From: Ichthyophis bannanicus
Lineage: Eukaryota > Chordata > Amphibia > Gymnophiona > Ichthyophiidae
Length of the DNA stretch: 64,000 nt
Reading direction: 5' to 3'
Assembly (NCBI GenBank): GCA_033557465.1
Contig: CM066040.1
Location: forward strand, 328,060,297-328,124,296
The notes below the pieces were generated by a model, which worked only from the letters and a program-made list of their open reading frames with translations, was not told the origin of the DNA and ran no database searches. Within the stretch, counting starts at the first letter, position 1. The number at the start of each line of letters is the position of its first letter. A program made the translations under genes and the position numbers. Positions 54,154-64,000 of the stretch are shown here, one piece after another.

Positions 54154-55204
54154 GAACTATTTGTTTGAATTTCTTGAAATTATAAACATCAATGTCCAAG
54201 ATAAACTCATAGCAGATGTTGCATCAGCAGCGTATCATACATTAACTATTAATGAAAGCACAGACATTTCTGTCAACAAATACTTAATACTGTATTTCAA
54301 ATATCGGCCAGTAAATTCATGTCTGTATAAAACTTCATTTGGTGGGATGCTTCAGTTGGAAGCATGTGATGCTGCATCAACAACCTTTTGTCGATCTACT
54401 AAAAGGTCACAATTTAAAGAATTAGCTGATGCTTCGGAATGCGAGTCAATTGCTTTTAGACCTCTGAACAAAGTACGGTGGTTATCTAGACATTTTGCTC
54501 TTCAAGCAATTATTCGAAATTATGATCCATTATTAAAATACTTTGAAGAAGAGAAGGATAATGATCCCATTGCAAAGTACTGTTATAAAAAGCTAAACAG
54601 CCATCAATTCCATATAACACTGCAAATTTTGAATAATGTTTTATCTTAACTAGCTTCATTAACAATGGCATTTCAAAAACGTGGGCTAACACCACTGGAA
54701 GCATATCATCTTGCACAGGGTAAGCTGAACAAAATCTGAATGCAATACTTGGGTTACACAGTAAAACGGAGTGATAATGTTAAAAATCTTCTCGACAAGA
54801 TACCTGGAGACGTTTCAGTGGATACTGGTTCCACACTTATTTTCATTAATATGCTGTGTCTGCATTTAGGGGAAAGATTTCCTGAAAATGAAATTGAGGA
54901 ATGGTCTGCTTTTGACTTGACAGCAATAGCACAGTGTGATTATGAATTTGGAATTGAAAACGTCCGATCACTCTTCTTAAAGTACAAACAATTTCTTATG
55001 GAGGAACATATTGTTATTTAGCAGTACAATGACTTCAAGTTCTTAGTTGCAGAAAAAGTCAAAAGCAAACTGATAAACAGTTTTCCGGATATGGTGACTT
55101 TGGCGTTTCAGAATGCTCACTTTGCAGATTTAGCGAAATTGATGGATATTGGTGGAACATTTTTGGCTTCTAGTGCAGATTGTGAGATTGAACTGTTACT
55201 AGTA
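54154..55204 (+). pseudogene. hAT-T transposase, catalytic and C-terminal part
   Basis: Continues the split gene: NVQDKLIADVASAAYHTL, INESTDISVNKYLILYF (part of the hAT catalytic core), RPLNKVRWLSRHFALQ, FQNAHFADLAKLMDIGGTFL and SSADCE. Two stops occur (near 54648 and 54737) and another at 55019. It breaks off exactly at the CERGFS-like dimerisation motif, where a LINE/SINE tail begins. Inactive as read. Confidence 0.82.
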
Positions 55205-55371
55205 AGCTCATTCTCTTCTTCCATTCATCTGTTCTATGTAAAATGACTTGGTATGATACTATCCATACCATATAAAATACTGTTCATTGTAAACCGCACT
55301 TGATACTTGTGAAAGAGCGGTATAGAAATAATTGTTAAATAAAATAAATAAATAAATAAATAAATACATAA
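55205..55371 (+). mobile_element. LINE/SINE 3' tail fragment in hAT-T
   Basis: GTAAACCGCACTTGATACTT...GAGCGGTATAGAAATAATTG followed by (AAAT)n to about 55371. This is the L2-type 3' end. It interrupts the hAT-T transposase at SSADCE. Confidence 0.7.
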
Positions 55372-55665
55372 ATTATTTACATGAAATAGCAATGACTGTC
55401 AATAAAAATTAACTGAAATAATACCGCATTTGTGATTATAATTACTAGAAATTTTCCGCTTCATTTAGTAATTGTCTATTTTCATTTAATTTAATTTGAT
55501 TAAAATCAATGTGGTGTACATACTGTATTCTGACGTGTAATCAAATTTTAAAGTATATAACTCCGAGTGTCGTTATGTGACACACAAAAATGTAACCTTC
55601 CTTCAAAAGCTGCACAGCTGATATTTTATGCACACACAGCCTACAGAAAATTAGAGGGAACATTG

Positions 55666-55673
55666 TCTGGGAG
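55666..55673 (+). repeat. hAT-T target duplication, right
   Basis: TCTGGGAG, same as 34431-34438. Confidence 0.93.
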
Positions 55674-57140
55674 TCACCAGTGTAAAGATGGTACTGAAAG
55701 CCATGGGATGAGATGAGTGTACCAAGGGATTGGGTATAGAGAGAGAAAAGGAATAGGCTCAAAACAGACCCTTGGAGTACACCAACCTAGAGCGAGATAG
55801 CAGTAGAGGAGGATCCACCAGAACAGACACTGAAAGTATGATGGGAGAGATAAGAAAAGAACCAGGATAGCACAGAGCCCTTAAAGCCAAGTGAGAACAA
55901 GGTATCAAGGAGAAGGCTATGGTCAACAGTGTCAAAAACAGCAGAAGGTCAAGAAGGATGAGGATTGAATAAAGGCCCTTGGACTTTGCCAGGAAGAGAT
56001 CACTGGAGACTTTGACAAGAATTGTTTTGGTAGAATGCGAAGGACGAAAGTCAAGTTGTAGAGGATCCAGAAGGGCTTGAGAAGAGAGAAAGTCAAGGTA
56101 ATGACAGTGAACCACATGTTCAAGTACTTTAGAAATGAAGGAGAAGAGGGAGATGGGTCAATAGTGAGAAGGACAGGTAGGGTCTAGTTAGGGTTTCTTG
56201 AGAGGAGTGACCACAGCATGCTTGAAGGCTGTAGGGAAAGTTACAGTGGAGGACGACAGGTTGAGAATATGAGAGATGGAAGGGACACCAGTGAGGAGAT
56301 GGAACTAAGGAGATGTGTGGGAATAGGATCAGAGGTGTAGGTAGTGAGTTTGGATGAGGAAAGGTGAGTGGTTTCCTCCTCAGAGATCACAGAAAAGAAA
56401 GACAGGGTAGCAGAGATAGGGGGTGGGGGAGAGTTGGGAGTGAAAAGAGGGAGGAGGGGAAGTAGCTGACGTTGTGTGGAATTGGAGTGTGATCTTGTGG
56501 ATTTCGTCATAGAAGTGGTCAGCTAGGGTTTGGGCAGAAAGGGACGATAGTGGTTGGAGGCAGAGGCACCTCGAGTTGAGAGTTGTAAAGAGACGGCGAG
56601 GGTCCGTGGCAAGAGAGTTAGTCAGATGGATATAATAGTCCTATTTGGCAAGTGCTATGACTGACTGGAAAGAGACAAGCATGAATTTGAAATGTAGAAA
56701 GTCTGCAAGGGTGCAGGATTTGAACCAAGCATGCTTAGCTGAGCGGACACAGGAACATAGATAGAGGGTAGTGGAAGACAGCCGGGGTTGAGGTACAGTA
56801 CATGTCACAGGACATGGCATGGGAACAGCAAGAGCAGAGGAGATTGCAGCGTTATAGGAAGCTACAGCCTCATTGACAGGCAGATGATATAGGGGAGGAA
56901 AAAGACGATGAGACAGTGGAGAGAGCCAATGCGTTAATAGCATGAAAATTTCTAAAGTTGGAGGAGACAGAGCAAGATTGAGGCGATGAGTGATGAAGTG
57001 AAGTTTAGCAGGTGATGGTCTGATGTGATTAGATTGTGTGAGCACACCATGAAGACAATTGAGCTCTTTTTTTTTAGAAGTATGGTGCTTATATTCACAT
57101 TTAAGAGTACCCTTACCATTTATACATTGTTTCAAGAAAG
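55674..57140 (-). pseudogene. L2-c RT upstream part
   Basis: Degenerate RT: the DPLQLDFRPSHSTKTILVKV block, then [15 protein letters not shown] (from the AFDTV region), and the YTGDSQ relic of the YADDTQ box near 55680. Upstream sequence to about 57140 reads as decayed LINE coding with several stops. The hAT-T insertion follows at 55665. Confidence 0.75.
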
Positions 57141-57812
57141 AAAACAATGCTAGGAATCATAAGGAAAAGAATGGAGAATAAAACCAAGGATATTATAATG
57201 CTTCTGTATCATTCCATGGTACAATTTGCACCTTGAATATTGCGTGCAATTCTAGTCGCCATATCTTAAAAAGGACATAGCAGAACTAGAAAAAGTAGAG
57301 AGAAGAGCAAACAAAATGATAAAGGGAATGGAAGGATACCCCTATGAGGTAAGACTTAAAATGTTAGGGCTCTTCAACTTAGGAAAAAGACAGCTGAGGG
57401 GAGATATGATAGAGATCAATACAAAAATGAAGGGAGTGGACCGGGTAAATGTAGATTGGTTGTTTACTCCTTCAAAAAAGTAGAAAGACTAGGGGACACA
57501 CAATGAAGCTAGAACATTTAATAAAAATAGGAGAAAATATTTTTTCACTCAACATTTAATAAAACTCTGGAATTCATTACTGGAAGTTGTAGTAAAAGCT
57601 GTTAGTGTAGCTGGGTTTAAAAAAGGTTTGGGCAAGTTTCTGGAGTAAAGGTCCAGGGAAATCCACTGCTTACCCTGAGATAAGCAACATGTACCTTTTT
57701 GCAAACCTGACAGGTACTTGTGACCTGGATTGATCACTTTTGGAAATAGGATACTGGGCTTTATAAACCTTCATCTGACCCAGTATGGTATCTTATGTTC
57801 TTATAATCTGTT
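57141..57812 (+). mobile_element. CR1-C, CR1 3' fragment
   Basis: Matches the CR1-B part at 31420-32110: MLGIIRKRMENKTKDIIML, YCVQF, RLKMLGLFNL in broken frames, and the 3' tail GACCCAGTATGGTATCTTAT at about 57800. 5'-truncated and decayed. Confidence 0.82.
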
Positions 57813-57899
57813 TTGGGAGGGTTTAATTTTTTATGAGTAGTCAATGAGCATTTTAGATAGATAAATATACACACAAAAACACATATGTCTCTCTCTCTT

Positions 57900-58005
57900 C
57901 CTTTTCTTCCCCATCTTTGCTAGTTTGTTTTATTGTAAACCATGTTGATGACTTTGTGGTTTTAGCGTGGTATATCAAGCCTTTGAAATAAATAAATAAA
58001 TACAT
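57900..58005 (+). mobile_element. L2-type 3' tail scrap
   Basis: ATTGTAAACCATGTTGATGA ... GTGGTATATCAAGCC then (AAAT)n; resembles the L2-b tail. Confidence 0.6.
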
Positions 58006-60640
58006 GTGTAAATATACATATTTATATATGCTTTATAACTTTCAACTTAGGTTATTTAATAAGTAGCCTTTCAGAGTAGAAAAGAGGGAGGCGGAAATGA
58101 CAGCTTTTGGAATGTAAGGCAAATGAGTAAGAAAAAGCTTTTTTGTCCTTTATCCTTATTTGTCCTTCTCCCTCTTCTATTTTATTACATTTTGCTTTAA
58201 TTGCTCAAAAAGAGAAATAAGGTCTGAAGTTTTCCCCCCAAAATTTACAATTCTAGAATCAAGAGATAGGAAGATTTTATAATAACAAGGTAGCAGAAGA
58301 TTCCACTGCAGACATGAAGAATATGAACAATGAACACTATTGGAGTCATTCCAGCCGCGTTTAGTGGGGATAGATGTCCGGGTCAGACGTCCATCCCCGC
58401 CAAATGCTGAAACCATATCCCCTGCCGAAAGCTCCCCACATGTACATAGGAGATGTACAGGGAGCTCTGGATAGGGGCAGGAGGGGGGCAGGCCGAGGGA
58501 GAAGCGAGGGCAGGCAGTGGGTGGGGATGTGACCCCAGACATACAGAGCCGATTCTTAGGTCGGCCTTGTATGTCCAGGGTCGCCAACATGGACGGGATT
58601 TATTTCACCTCAGAGATGGAATAAGTCCCCCTGGATGTCAGGGGATGGTGGCACAGGGCCAGGTCAGTGGGGAGAGAGATGCAGGAGCTTCCCTGCAGCA
58701 TGACTCTACCTTTGGAAGGCCACATCGGGGTCTGGGCTGCAGGGAATGAACTTTGTGGCAGCAGCTGGGGATTGTGGCTCCTAAATGGAACCACGGTGCC
58801 ATGGCAACAGGATGCCATGGCACTGCTACTCCATGCAGGAGCCGGGGTAGGCCTGAATCTGATCACGCAGGAACATCTAGCTCCTGCAGGCCCAGAATTG
58901 GGGACTAGACTGGCCTGTCAAGATCCTGGACATCCGGGTGGACAGGGCATTCCCCCTTCAGAATTGGGCCATATTAGAATAATTAACAATGAACATTGGA
59001 TACACATCAAAGAATGAATTTACAACACTGCATACTAGACTCGATCATGAACGAGAAACATTAAAAGAACCTTTATCGTTTTATTGTCCATAACAAGTGA
59101 GGAGCTCTAGCAAAAGGTCACAAATACACTCAAAGTCCATTGAAGAACATCTGTTGTGTATGAGTTGGATATGCAATGAAATGTTATTACTCATAGCAGG
59201 GAGCAGACAAGGTTTGAAAAGCAGAGATGCTGAGGTCTCAAATTTTGCACAGAGATTGAAGGGACACCAACTGAAGAAAATGCTATTGTGCAATATGTAC
59301 AAGATAGTGGTTCAGCCAAGAGTCTGCACAGATATGCTGGTAGAAATTAATGCGGTGCTTGAAACACAAGACAGCAAGGCCCCTCCTCTCCCAAAGATTA
59401 CACAGAATGTGTCGTTGAAAGCTCTTGCACAGGACAGTCACCCAATAGAGGGATGCATGCTCAATCAGGGAACCTCCAAGGAGTATGATGGACCAGGAAC
59501 CTTATCAATGTCCTACTCCTCAGCATCTGTATCCCTCGGCCACTGAGCAGAAAGGACTTATCAGAGCCAAATTGTGCAAGCATAGAATGGGCAGCACTCG
59601 ATGATCTCTGCAGCAAGCTACATTGTCAGTTGAATTACTGCATTATCCTATCTTGATGACAATGAAGTTCAGCAACTTGTTCACTGTGAAAAGAGAGGAA
59701 CATGACTGTAGAGAAAACACAAGACTAGGGGTCGTGGTTAGGTCCCAGGCAAGTGGAGCAATCTGGACGAAGGTCCTCTCAATGGTAGCTTATTTAGGAC
59801 AGAGCTGAAATTCCAACATGAAGTCAACAAATAATGGTCCAGAGCAAGAGAAGAAGAATGAATGGTAAAAGCAACAAAAACATTGTCATGAATTAAAAGA
59901 AAAACTTGCAAGAAAAAATAATTTGAGAGAGCTTCATTGCACATCCATTCGGTGAGTGAAAGAAACAAAACCGTGGAGCTGAGGGATAGCTACATGCAGG
60001 AGGGGCTGCATATGCTCAGAACTTTACACTGAAGATCTGAGCTATGGGAGAGCAGTTCTGTCCTGGCGCAGTCAGATGACATCAGCCACTCGTGTGCCCA
60101 ACTCAGTTTTGCTTGTCAATGGAAAATGGTTGTTTTACTGGTCTGAGATTTATGTATTACATTTTATATTTTAAATCTCCTGAATCCACCTTCCTTCCAT
60201 GAAAACTGTTTTATACCTGTGAACTAGAACTGGTATGATATTGTCATCCTAGCTACCAGAATGTGTTGAATTGGGCTTCTCAGTACTATGACAAGCCTTG
60301 CCAAGTTTAGGCAGCATTCCATCAATGACTGATAATCGTGACAGCCTTTTCTCTATTTTGTAGTCCCTTATGTTCACTAAGGATACAAATTTCAGTAAGT
60401 TGCATAGCAACAAAATCTGCAGACCATGGGTAATTTTGTACTCTGGCTTTAGGCAGTTTTCAGACATTTTCATTATGTATATTCCCCAATTGCTTGCTTT
60501 GATTAACTTAATCATTGCATACATTTTGTCTATATTTTTTTTGATCCAGCATTTATTACTAAACTTTTGAGTTTCCAGCCCAGTGCCATAAACCTTCCTT
60601 TGCTTTACCTGGGGAATTTCCCCCTACTTTTTATCCCCCT
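58006..60640. other. Unassigned 2.6 kb, probably old repeats
   Basis: No coding region supported. A GC-rich block at 58340-58960 contains GATGTCCGGGTCAGACGTCC and repeated CCATGGCA phrases. The rest is AT-rich. Confidence 0.45.
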
Positions 60641-60885
60641 TCCAACCCACTTAGCCCAACCATTAGAGTGATAATTGTTGGTCATGAGCTGTGCACAAAT
60701 GATCCTTCTGGAGCGATGAAATCCTACATTCAGCCATTGTGAAATGATTGAGACTCCCTTTCCATAGAGGCTGTGAACCTCCATAGGATCTCTTGCTCTG
60801 GCAGGGAGCAAAAGACCTGAACTGGGAATCAAAGCCAGGTCCTCTGAATGACAATATACAGCACTGTCATCAATCCATCAGGTTG
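60641..60885 (-). repeat. tRNA-like SINE relic candidate
   Basis: On the minus strand the phrase GAGGACCTGGCTTTGATTCCC near 60835 resembles a B box with the usual CCTGGGTTCGATTCCC wording, preceded by GTGCTGTATATTGTCATTC. It resembles old tRNA-derived SINEs of vertebrates. No clear tail or target duplication. Confidence 0.4.
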
Positions 60886-62391
60886 GTTTCAGCTACAAAT
60901 TTTAATAGGATAGCCCATGGATTTTACTTAGGAAAAGCACCTATTTGATCCGGTATGGTCAGTATGCAGAACCTCAACCTGACCACGACTCAGCTTTGAG
61001 TGAAGGCTCTCAGTGTTTCTTTACATTATAAATCCTATTTGCACTTCTGGGAAAAAGGGGCATTTTGCTCACTTATTAACTCTGCCTCTCTCCTAGTAAT
61101 CATGTAAGAGCAAAGTCTTGTTGACAAGGACTGGTATTACACTTCAGCAAATACATAGCAGACGTTGGGATGGTACTGATTTGCTACAAAAGTTAAAATC
61201 CAGACCTAGCAGAAACCTAAGCGGCAGTAACAGCAGGTCATTAGTAAATCCAGGATTCCCCAAATGTGTCCTGGGGACCCCGCCATTGATCTGGGGTTTC
61301 AGGATATCCATAGTCAATTTTCCAAGAGATATTTGCATATATTAGACATATAGTCTGTGCAAATCCATGTAATGGACCCCTAGGTGGACTGTTTGTACAG
61401 GCAATTCCAAGAGGTACGGATTCACGAAAGAGAAGCCTCTCCTTGCTTTTTGTTGGTGGCTTCTGAAGAGCAGGGGCAAAATTTCTCTTCAAGGCCCTAT
61501 TTCAGCGGACATCCACTGCATACTCTCAGTATCTCTCTCCTCACTCACTCTTTAGGCACGCACCCAAAAAAGTCCACTGTCCATTCCAGCTGGTTATATA
61601 TGAAAAAAATATACAGGCCAATATTGAAATATGGTACTCTGTTTTTTTTTAATGGTGGCCATGCAATTTAAATTATTCATGTATATTCAGTGCTGCTATC
61701 TGGATAGTGGCTGGCACTGAATACACATATGGGACATGTTTACTAAAATGTGGTAATGTACCATTTGTTAAACCCAAAAGTTAGAACAGGAGGTGGTGTA
61801 GACCCATGCTAGCCGTTGGGGACATGCCCAGCATGTCCCTCAGTAGTTACCATGGGGAGATGCACTGCACCATGCTAACCAGTGGTGGGATCTGGCCAGT
61901 TTGCATGAACTGGCTCTTGCCACAGCCTGGGTTCGCTGAATCAGGCCAAAATCAGTGTCCCAATACTGGCACTGTACTGGTGGGAATCCCCCTACCCCCA
62001 GTGATTTGACGGCATCGGGAGACTGTGGCAGGCTGGAAGCCCCGATGCCATCAAACTCCTAGCAGGTGGAGGGATCAAGCCACTGGACTACCAAAGAGTT
62101 TCTGCCCTGCGGTGGCTGCCAGTGGGCCAAGCATGCGGTGCTGTCAATGCAATTGCATGCTGTGCTACCACCCACTCAGCTCCTTCAGTGGCGGGATCGA
62201 TCCAAACTGGTTCCTGGTTGGATCGAATCCCGCCACTGGTGCTAATCAACAAACATGCCTAACATGGATGCACTTACACCACCCACTGAGTGCACCCATA
62301 CCAACAGCAACATTCGTGGTTAGCGCACACCGAATGATGCACATGCTAAGCTTAATGTGCTATCAACACCCACACTCTGCCCATAACCTAC
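60886..62391. other. Unassigned 1.5 kb
   Basis: No gene supported. Around 61737-61790 there is CATGTTTACTAAAATGTGG, similar in wording to 28198-28217, perhaps shared MITE sequence. The rest is not recognised. Confidence 0.4.
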
Positions 62392-63258
62392 TGTGGTGAG
62401 GAAAGCACTGCTGAACATAGAGATACACAGGGAAATGAGTCCTATCACTTTAATTCAGAAAGTATCAAGGGTTTCCCTAGTAACCAAGAGTCTCTGACTC
62501 AGAACCTAGTCATCCCTAAGCCCCGCCCACAGCAGCACGTCAGGGAGAAGCTTGACCCTAATCACATGTGCTGGGAGCAAGGTGTGGCTCAGGAAGAAGG
62601 AAAGTTTAAAAAGCTGACTTTCAGAAACACAGATAGAGACGGGGACGGAGAAGGAGAAAAGGGAGCTGGAAGTGAAGCAGCAAGAACAAGGAACGCAAAG
62701 AGGGAAGCGAGAGCAAGTGAGAGAGTGCTTGCAGAGCATGAAAGACAGTGTGCAGGAAACACTGGAAGCCGAAGAGAGAGAACTGATGAGAGATTGCCAA
62801 GCACAGCTGAGAGAGCAAGGAAAGAGAGGCTGGTGCAAGCAAACGAAGTGGCTGTAAACAGAAGACAGCATGACTGGCTTGCAGGGCAGAGAGAGATTCT
62901 GAATACCTCTGAAACCAGGCAAGTGTGTCCTTCTCAGTTCTTAAACAGTAAAAGTTTGGGAGAATTAGCTTTAGAGTTAAAAGCTGATTCCAGCAACAAG
63001 CCAAACCCCAGGATAAAGAGAGACTGTTTATCCAAGTATCAAGTAGCTCATATAGCAGACGAGCTAGTGCAGAAACAAGCCCTGCTTAAGAAATTGAGTG
63101 AATTGATTAGGAAAGAGAATAGTAAGCTCTCCCCTCAGATGTCGTTGGATGTGTGTGAGAATGATAGCGTTGAAGATATGGAGATAACAGATATGGAAGA
63201 CAGTTCCTTGGAAATGCAGTGTGCTGTATGTCAAGCCTCTGACGTAGAAGAGAGCTGA
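62392..63258 (+). CDS. LTR-5 ORF, charged protein with acidic Cys tail
   Basis: Open from the first base of the element (CGEESTAEHRDTQGNESYH) for 288 codons; the first ATG is at 62566 (MCWEQGVAQEEG). The middle is dense in R/E/K/A, likely helical or coiled. The C-terminal part holds VQKQALLKKLSELIRKE, then VEDMEITDMEDSSLEMQCAVC and a short end. A proline-rich KPRPQQ upstream of the ATG parallels KVRPRPSS in LTR-1. Unknown function. Confidence 0.55.
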   Translation, partial: CGEESTAEHRDTQGNESYHFNSESIKGFPSNQESLTQNLVIPKPRPQQHVREKLDPNHMCWEQGVAQEEGKFKKLTFRNTDRDGDGEGEKGAGSEAARTRNAKREARASERVLAEHERQCAGNTGSRRERTDERLPSTAERARKERLVQANEVAVNRRQHDWLAGQREILNTSETRQVCPSQFLNSKSLGELALELKADSSNKPNPRIKRDCLSKYQVAHIADELVQKQALLKKLSELIRKENSKLSPQMSLDVCENDSVEDMEITDMEDSSLEMQCAVCQASDVEES

Positions 63259-63804
63259 GCCAGAAAGCCATTGAATGTATGCCTGCTTAGGAAGCAGCCT
63301 GAATTGTGAAGACGTCACAACCGAAGAAAACAGCTGAGTGCTAAGCTCAACTGATAAGGTTGAAAGCTGATACTAATGTTCAAGGGACATTTAAAGAGTT
63401 GTTTTGCTGCAAGAGTTTTGTTCCTGTAAAGAAGAGAAACATTTAAGAATTTAAAAGTTTTGGAATAAGTGGCATTTTGATTTACAAGCAGAGTTGTGCC
63501 TGTTTCTTTGCATTTTTGAAATACAAGCAAAGTTGTTCCTATTTCTTTTGAAGCTGTAGCGTGGGATTAAAAATCCTTTATTTGATTTTTCCACTTATGT
63601 CCTGTGTATGAAGGAACCCCTGATTACATTAAATAAATTTTCTCTGTCTTATGCCTAACCCTCGGATCACAACTCCTTTGCTTTAAGATAGGACTACAAT
63701 TCCCAGCAGCCCTCCTGGCAGCCATTTTGAGGGAAACTTATTCTAAAGCCAAAAAGGCGACCTCACCTGGTATCAGTTATCTACCTGGCCAGGCGGGGGC
63801 GACA
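63259..63804 (+). other. LTR-5 3' non-coding part
   Basis: AT-rich with poly(A) signal at 63632, then about 170 bases with GGACTACAATTCCCAGCAGC, similar to LTR-2. Confidence 0.6.
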
Positions 63805-63808
63805 CTAC

Positions 63809-64000
63809 TCAGTCACTGCCCCCATTCCGCACTAAACAGTGTGAAATTTTTACCAAGCTGTCCCATGCTATTTGACGCTTAGCAGGGTTTACATTAATCT
63901 GGTCTGCACGCAAACACACCCCCTCTTTTCTAAAGAAATCAGCTATGTACACATTTTGTTTTTCAGTATCATTGCACCAACGAGGGTAGCCAGAAGCCTC
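63809..64000 (-). CDS. Partial unidentified open frame at window edge
   Basis: On the minus strand from the window end, 63 codons without a stop, ending in TGA at 63811-63809. It begins EASGYPRWCNDTEKQNVYIA and continues DFFRKEGVCLRADQINVNPA. There is no Met in this part, so a start would lie outside the window. I do not recognise the family; it may be retroelement coding or a host exon. The stop lies at the LTR-5 target duplication. Confidence 0.3.
   Translation of the reverse strand, partial: EASGYPRWCNDTEKQNVYIADFFRKEGVCLRADQINVNPAKRQIAWDSLVKISHCLVRNGGSD

Larger units (their letters stand above)
34439..55665 (+). mobile_element. hAT-T, transposase-bearing hAT element, 21.2 kb with insertions
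   Basis: Ends are CACTGTTCCCTCTAA (left) and, inverted, CAATGTTCCCTCTAA (right). The flanking 8 bp TCTGGGAG is duplicated at 34431-34438 and 55666-55673. The transposase gene is split at 36346/54151 by DIRS-B and cut again near 55204 by a LINE/SINE tail. Without insertions the element would be only a few kb. Confidence 0.93.
33440..57140 (-). mobile_element. L2-c, minus-strand L2 LINE hosting hAT-T
   Basis: The 3' part lies at 34438-33440 and the upstream RT part at 57140-55666, on the same strand and in the right order. They are separated by hAT-T with an 8 bp duplication. Upstream coding shows LDPLQLDFRPSHSTKTILV and [16 protein letters not shown]. Downstream coding shows FLVPSCLDYCNLLLASLP, SLHWFPICVRIRFK and AAPYAWNKLPESLR. 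The 3' end resembles GTGCAGCACTGCATATGTC. Many stops; an old copy. Confidence 0.82.
62392..63804 (+). mobile_element. LTR-5, solo-LTR-like element with ORF
   Basis: Starts TGTGGTGAGGAAAGC, ends GGGGGCGACA. Flank CTAC(T) duplicated at 62388-62392 and 63805-63809. AATAAA at 63632, about 170 bases before the end. No internal direct repeat. Third copy with clean ends. Confidence 0.82.

Noticed and set aside
58453..59017. Frames of 98-116 codons
   Set aside because: Low-complexity Gly/Gln/His composition, no motif, probably old repeat sequence.

Overview
The window looks like a stretch of vertebrate chromosome made almost entirely of nested transposable elements. I found no convincing host gene. 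The mix of DIRS tyrosine-recombinase retroelements, a Penelope-like element with a GIY-YIG domain, CR1 and L2 LINEs, several L1 lineages and hAT transposons fits an amphibian. A caecilian is my guess, from the repeat mix only. In the text below elements are named L1-A/L1-B, DIRS-A/DIRS-B, CR1-0/A/B/C, L2-a/b/c, LTR-1 to LTR-5, PLE, hAT-n (non-autonomous) and hAT-T (transposase-bearing).

Left part (1-17.3 kb): LTR-1 (561-1888, minus) abuts a minus-strand DIRS element (DIRS-A, about 1889-12865). DIRS-A is split by a 7.1 kb L1 (L1-A, 3768-10843) with a perfect 14 bp target duplication. Its ORF2 carries an 877 bp tandem duplication and several frameshifts, most of them in G runs. Next comes an old minus-strand CR1, interrupted by a long-TIR MITE whose left arm is itself split by an L2-type LINE (L2-a).

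Middle part (18.6-32.4 kb): a CR1 on the plus strand (CR1-A) contains an L2 scrap, LTR-2 and a second CR1 (CR1-B). CR1-B contains an 8.5 kb inverted pair of Penelope copies flanked by a 15 bp duplication. The left Penelope arm holds LTR-3. The centre holds a 2.8 kb hAT MITE with an 8 bp duplication, a 360 bp palindrome and a G-rich minisatellite.

Right part (33.4-57.1 kb) is a Russian doll. A minus-strand L2 (L2-c) contains a 21.2 kb hAT (8 bp duplication TCTGGGAG). The hAT transposase gene is split by a DIRS element (DIRS-B) that keeps its inverted terminal repeats and internal complementary region. DIRS-B contains a plus-strand L2 (L2-b) with an L1 (L1-B, 15 bp duplication) and LTR-4 inside it, and a tRNA-derived SINE that holds an ORF1-only half-L1 (15 bp duplication). 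From 57.1 kb on there are CR1 and L2 fragments, long unassigned stretches, a SINE-like relic, LTR-5 and an unidentified open frame running off the window end.

The most interesting signal is the five-member LTR-like family. Three members (LTR-2, LTR-4, LTR-5) have clean ends, TGTGAT/TGTGGT to GACA, and 4-5 bp target duplications, so they look like solo LTRs of 1.4-1.65 kb. In each of these three the sequence is open from the very first base of the element for 289-376 codons, with no start codon at the beginning. All five end in a divergent but recognisable acidic, Cys-containing tail (M-E-I-E ... M-D-C-x-L-C type). This suggests that the last ORF of the parent retroelement runs deep into its 3' LTR, in position like accessory genes of some complex retroviruses.
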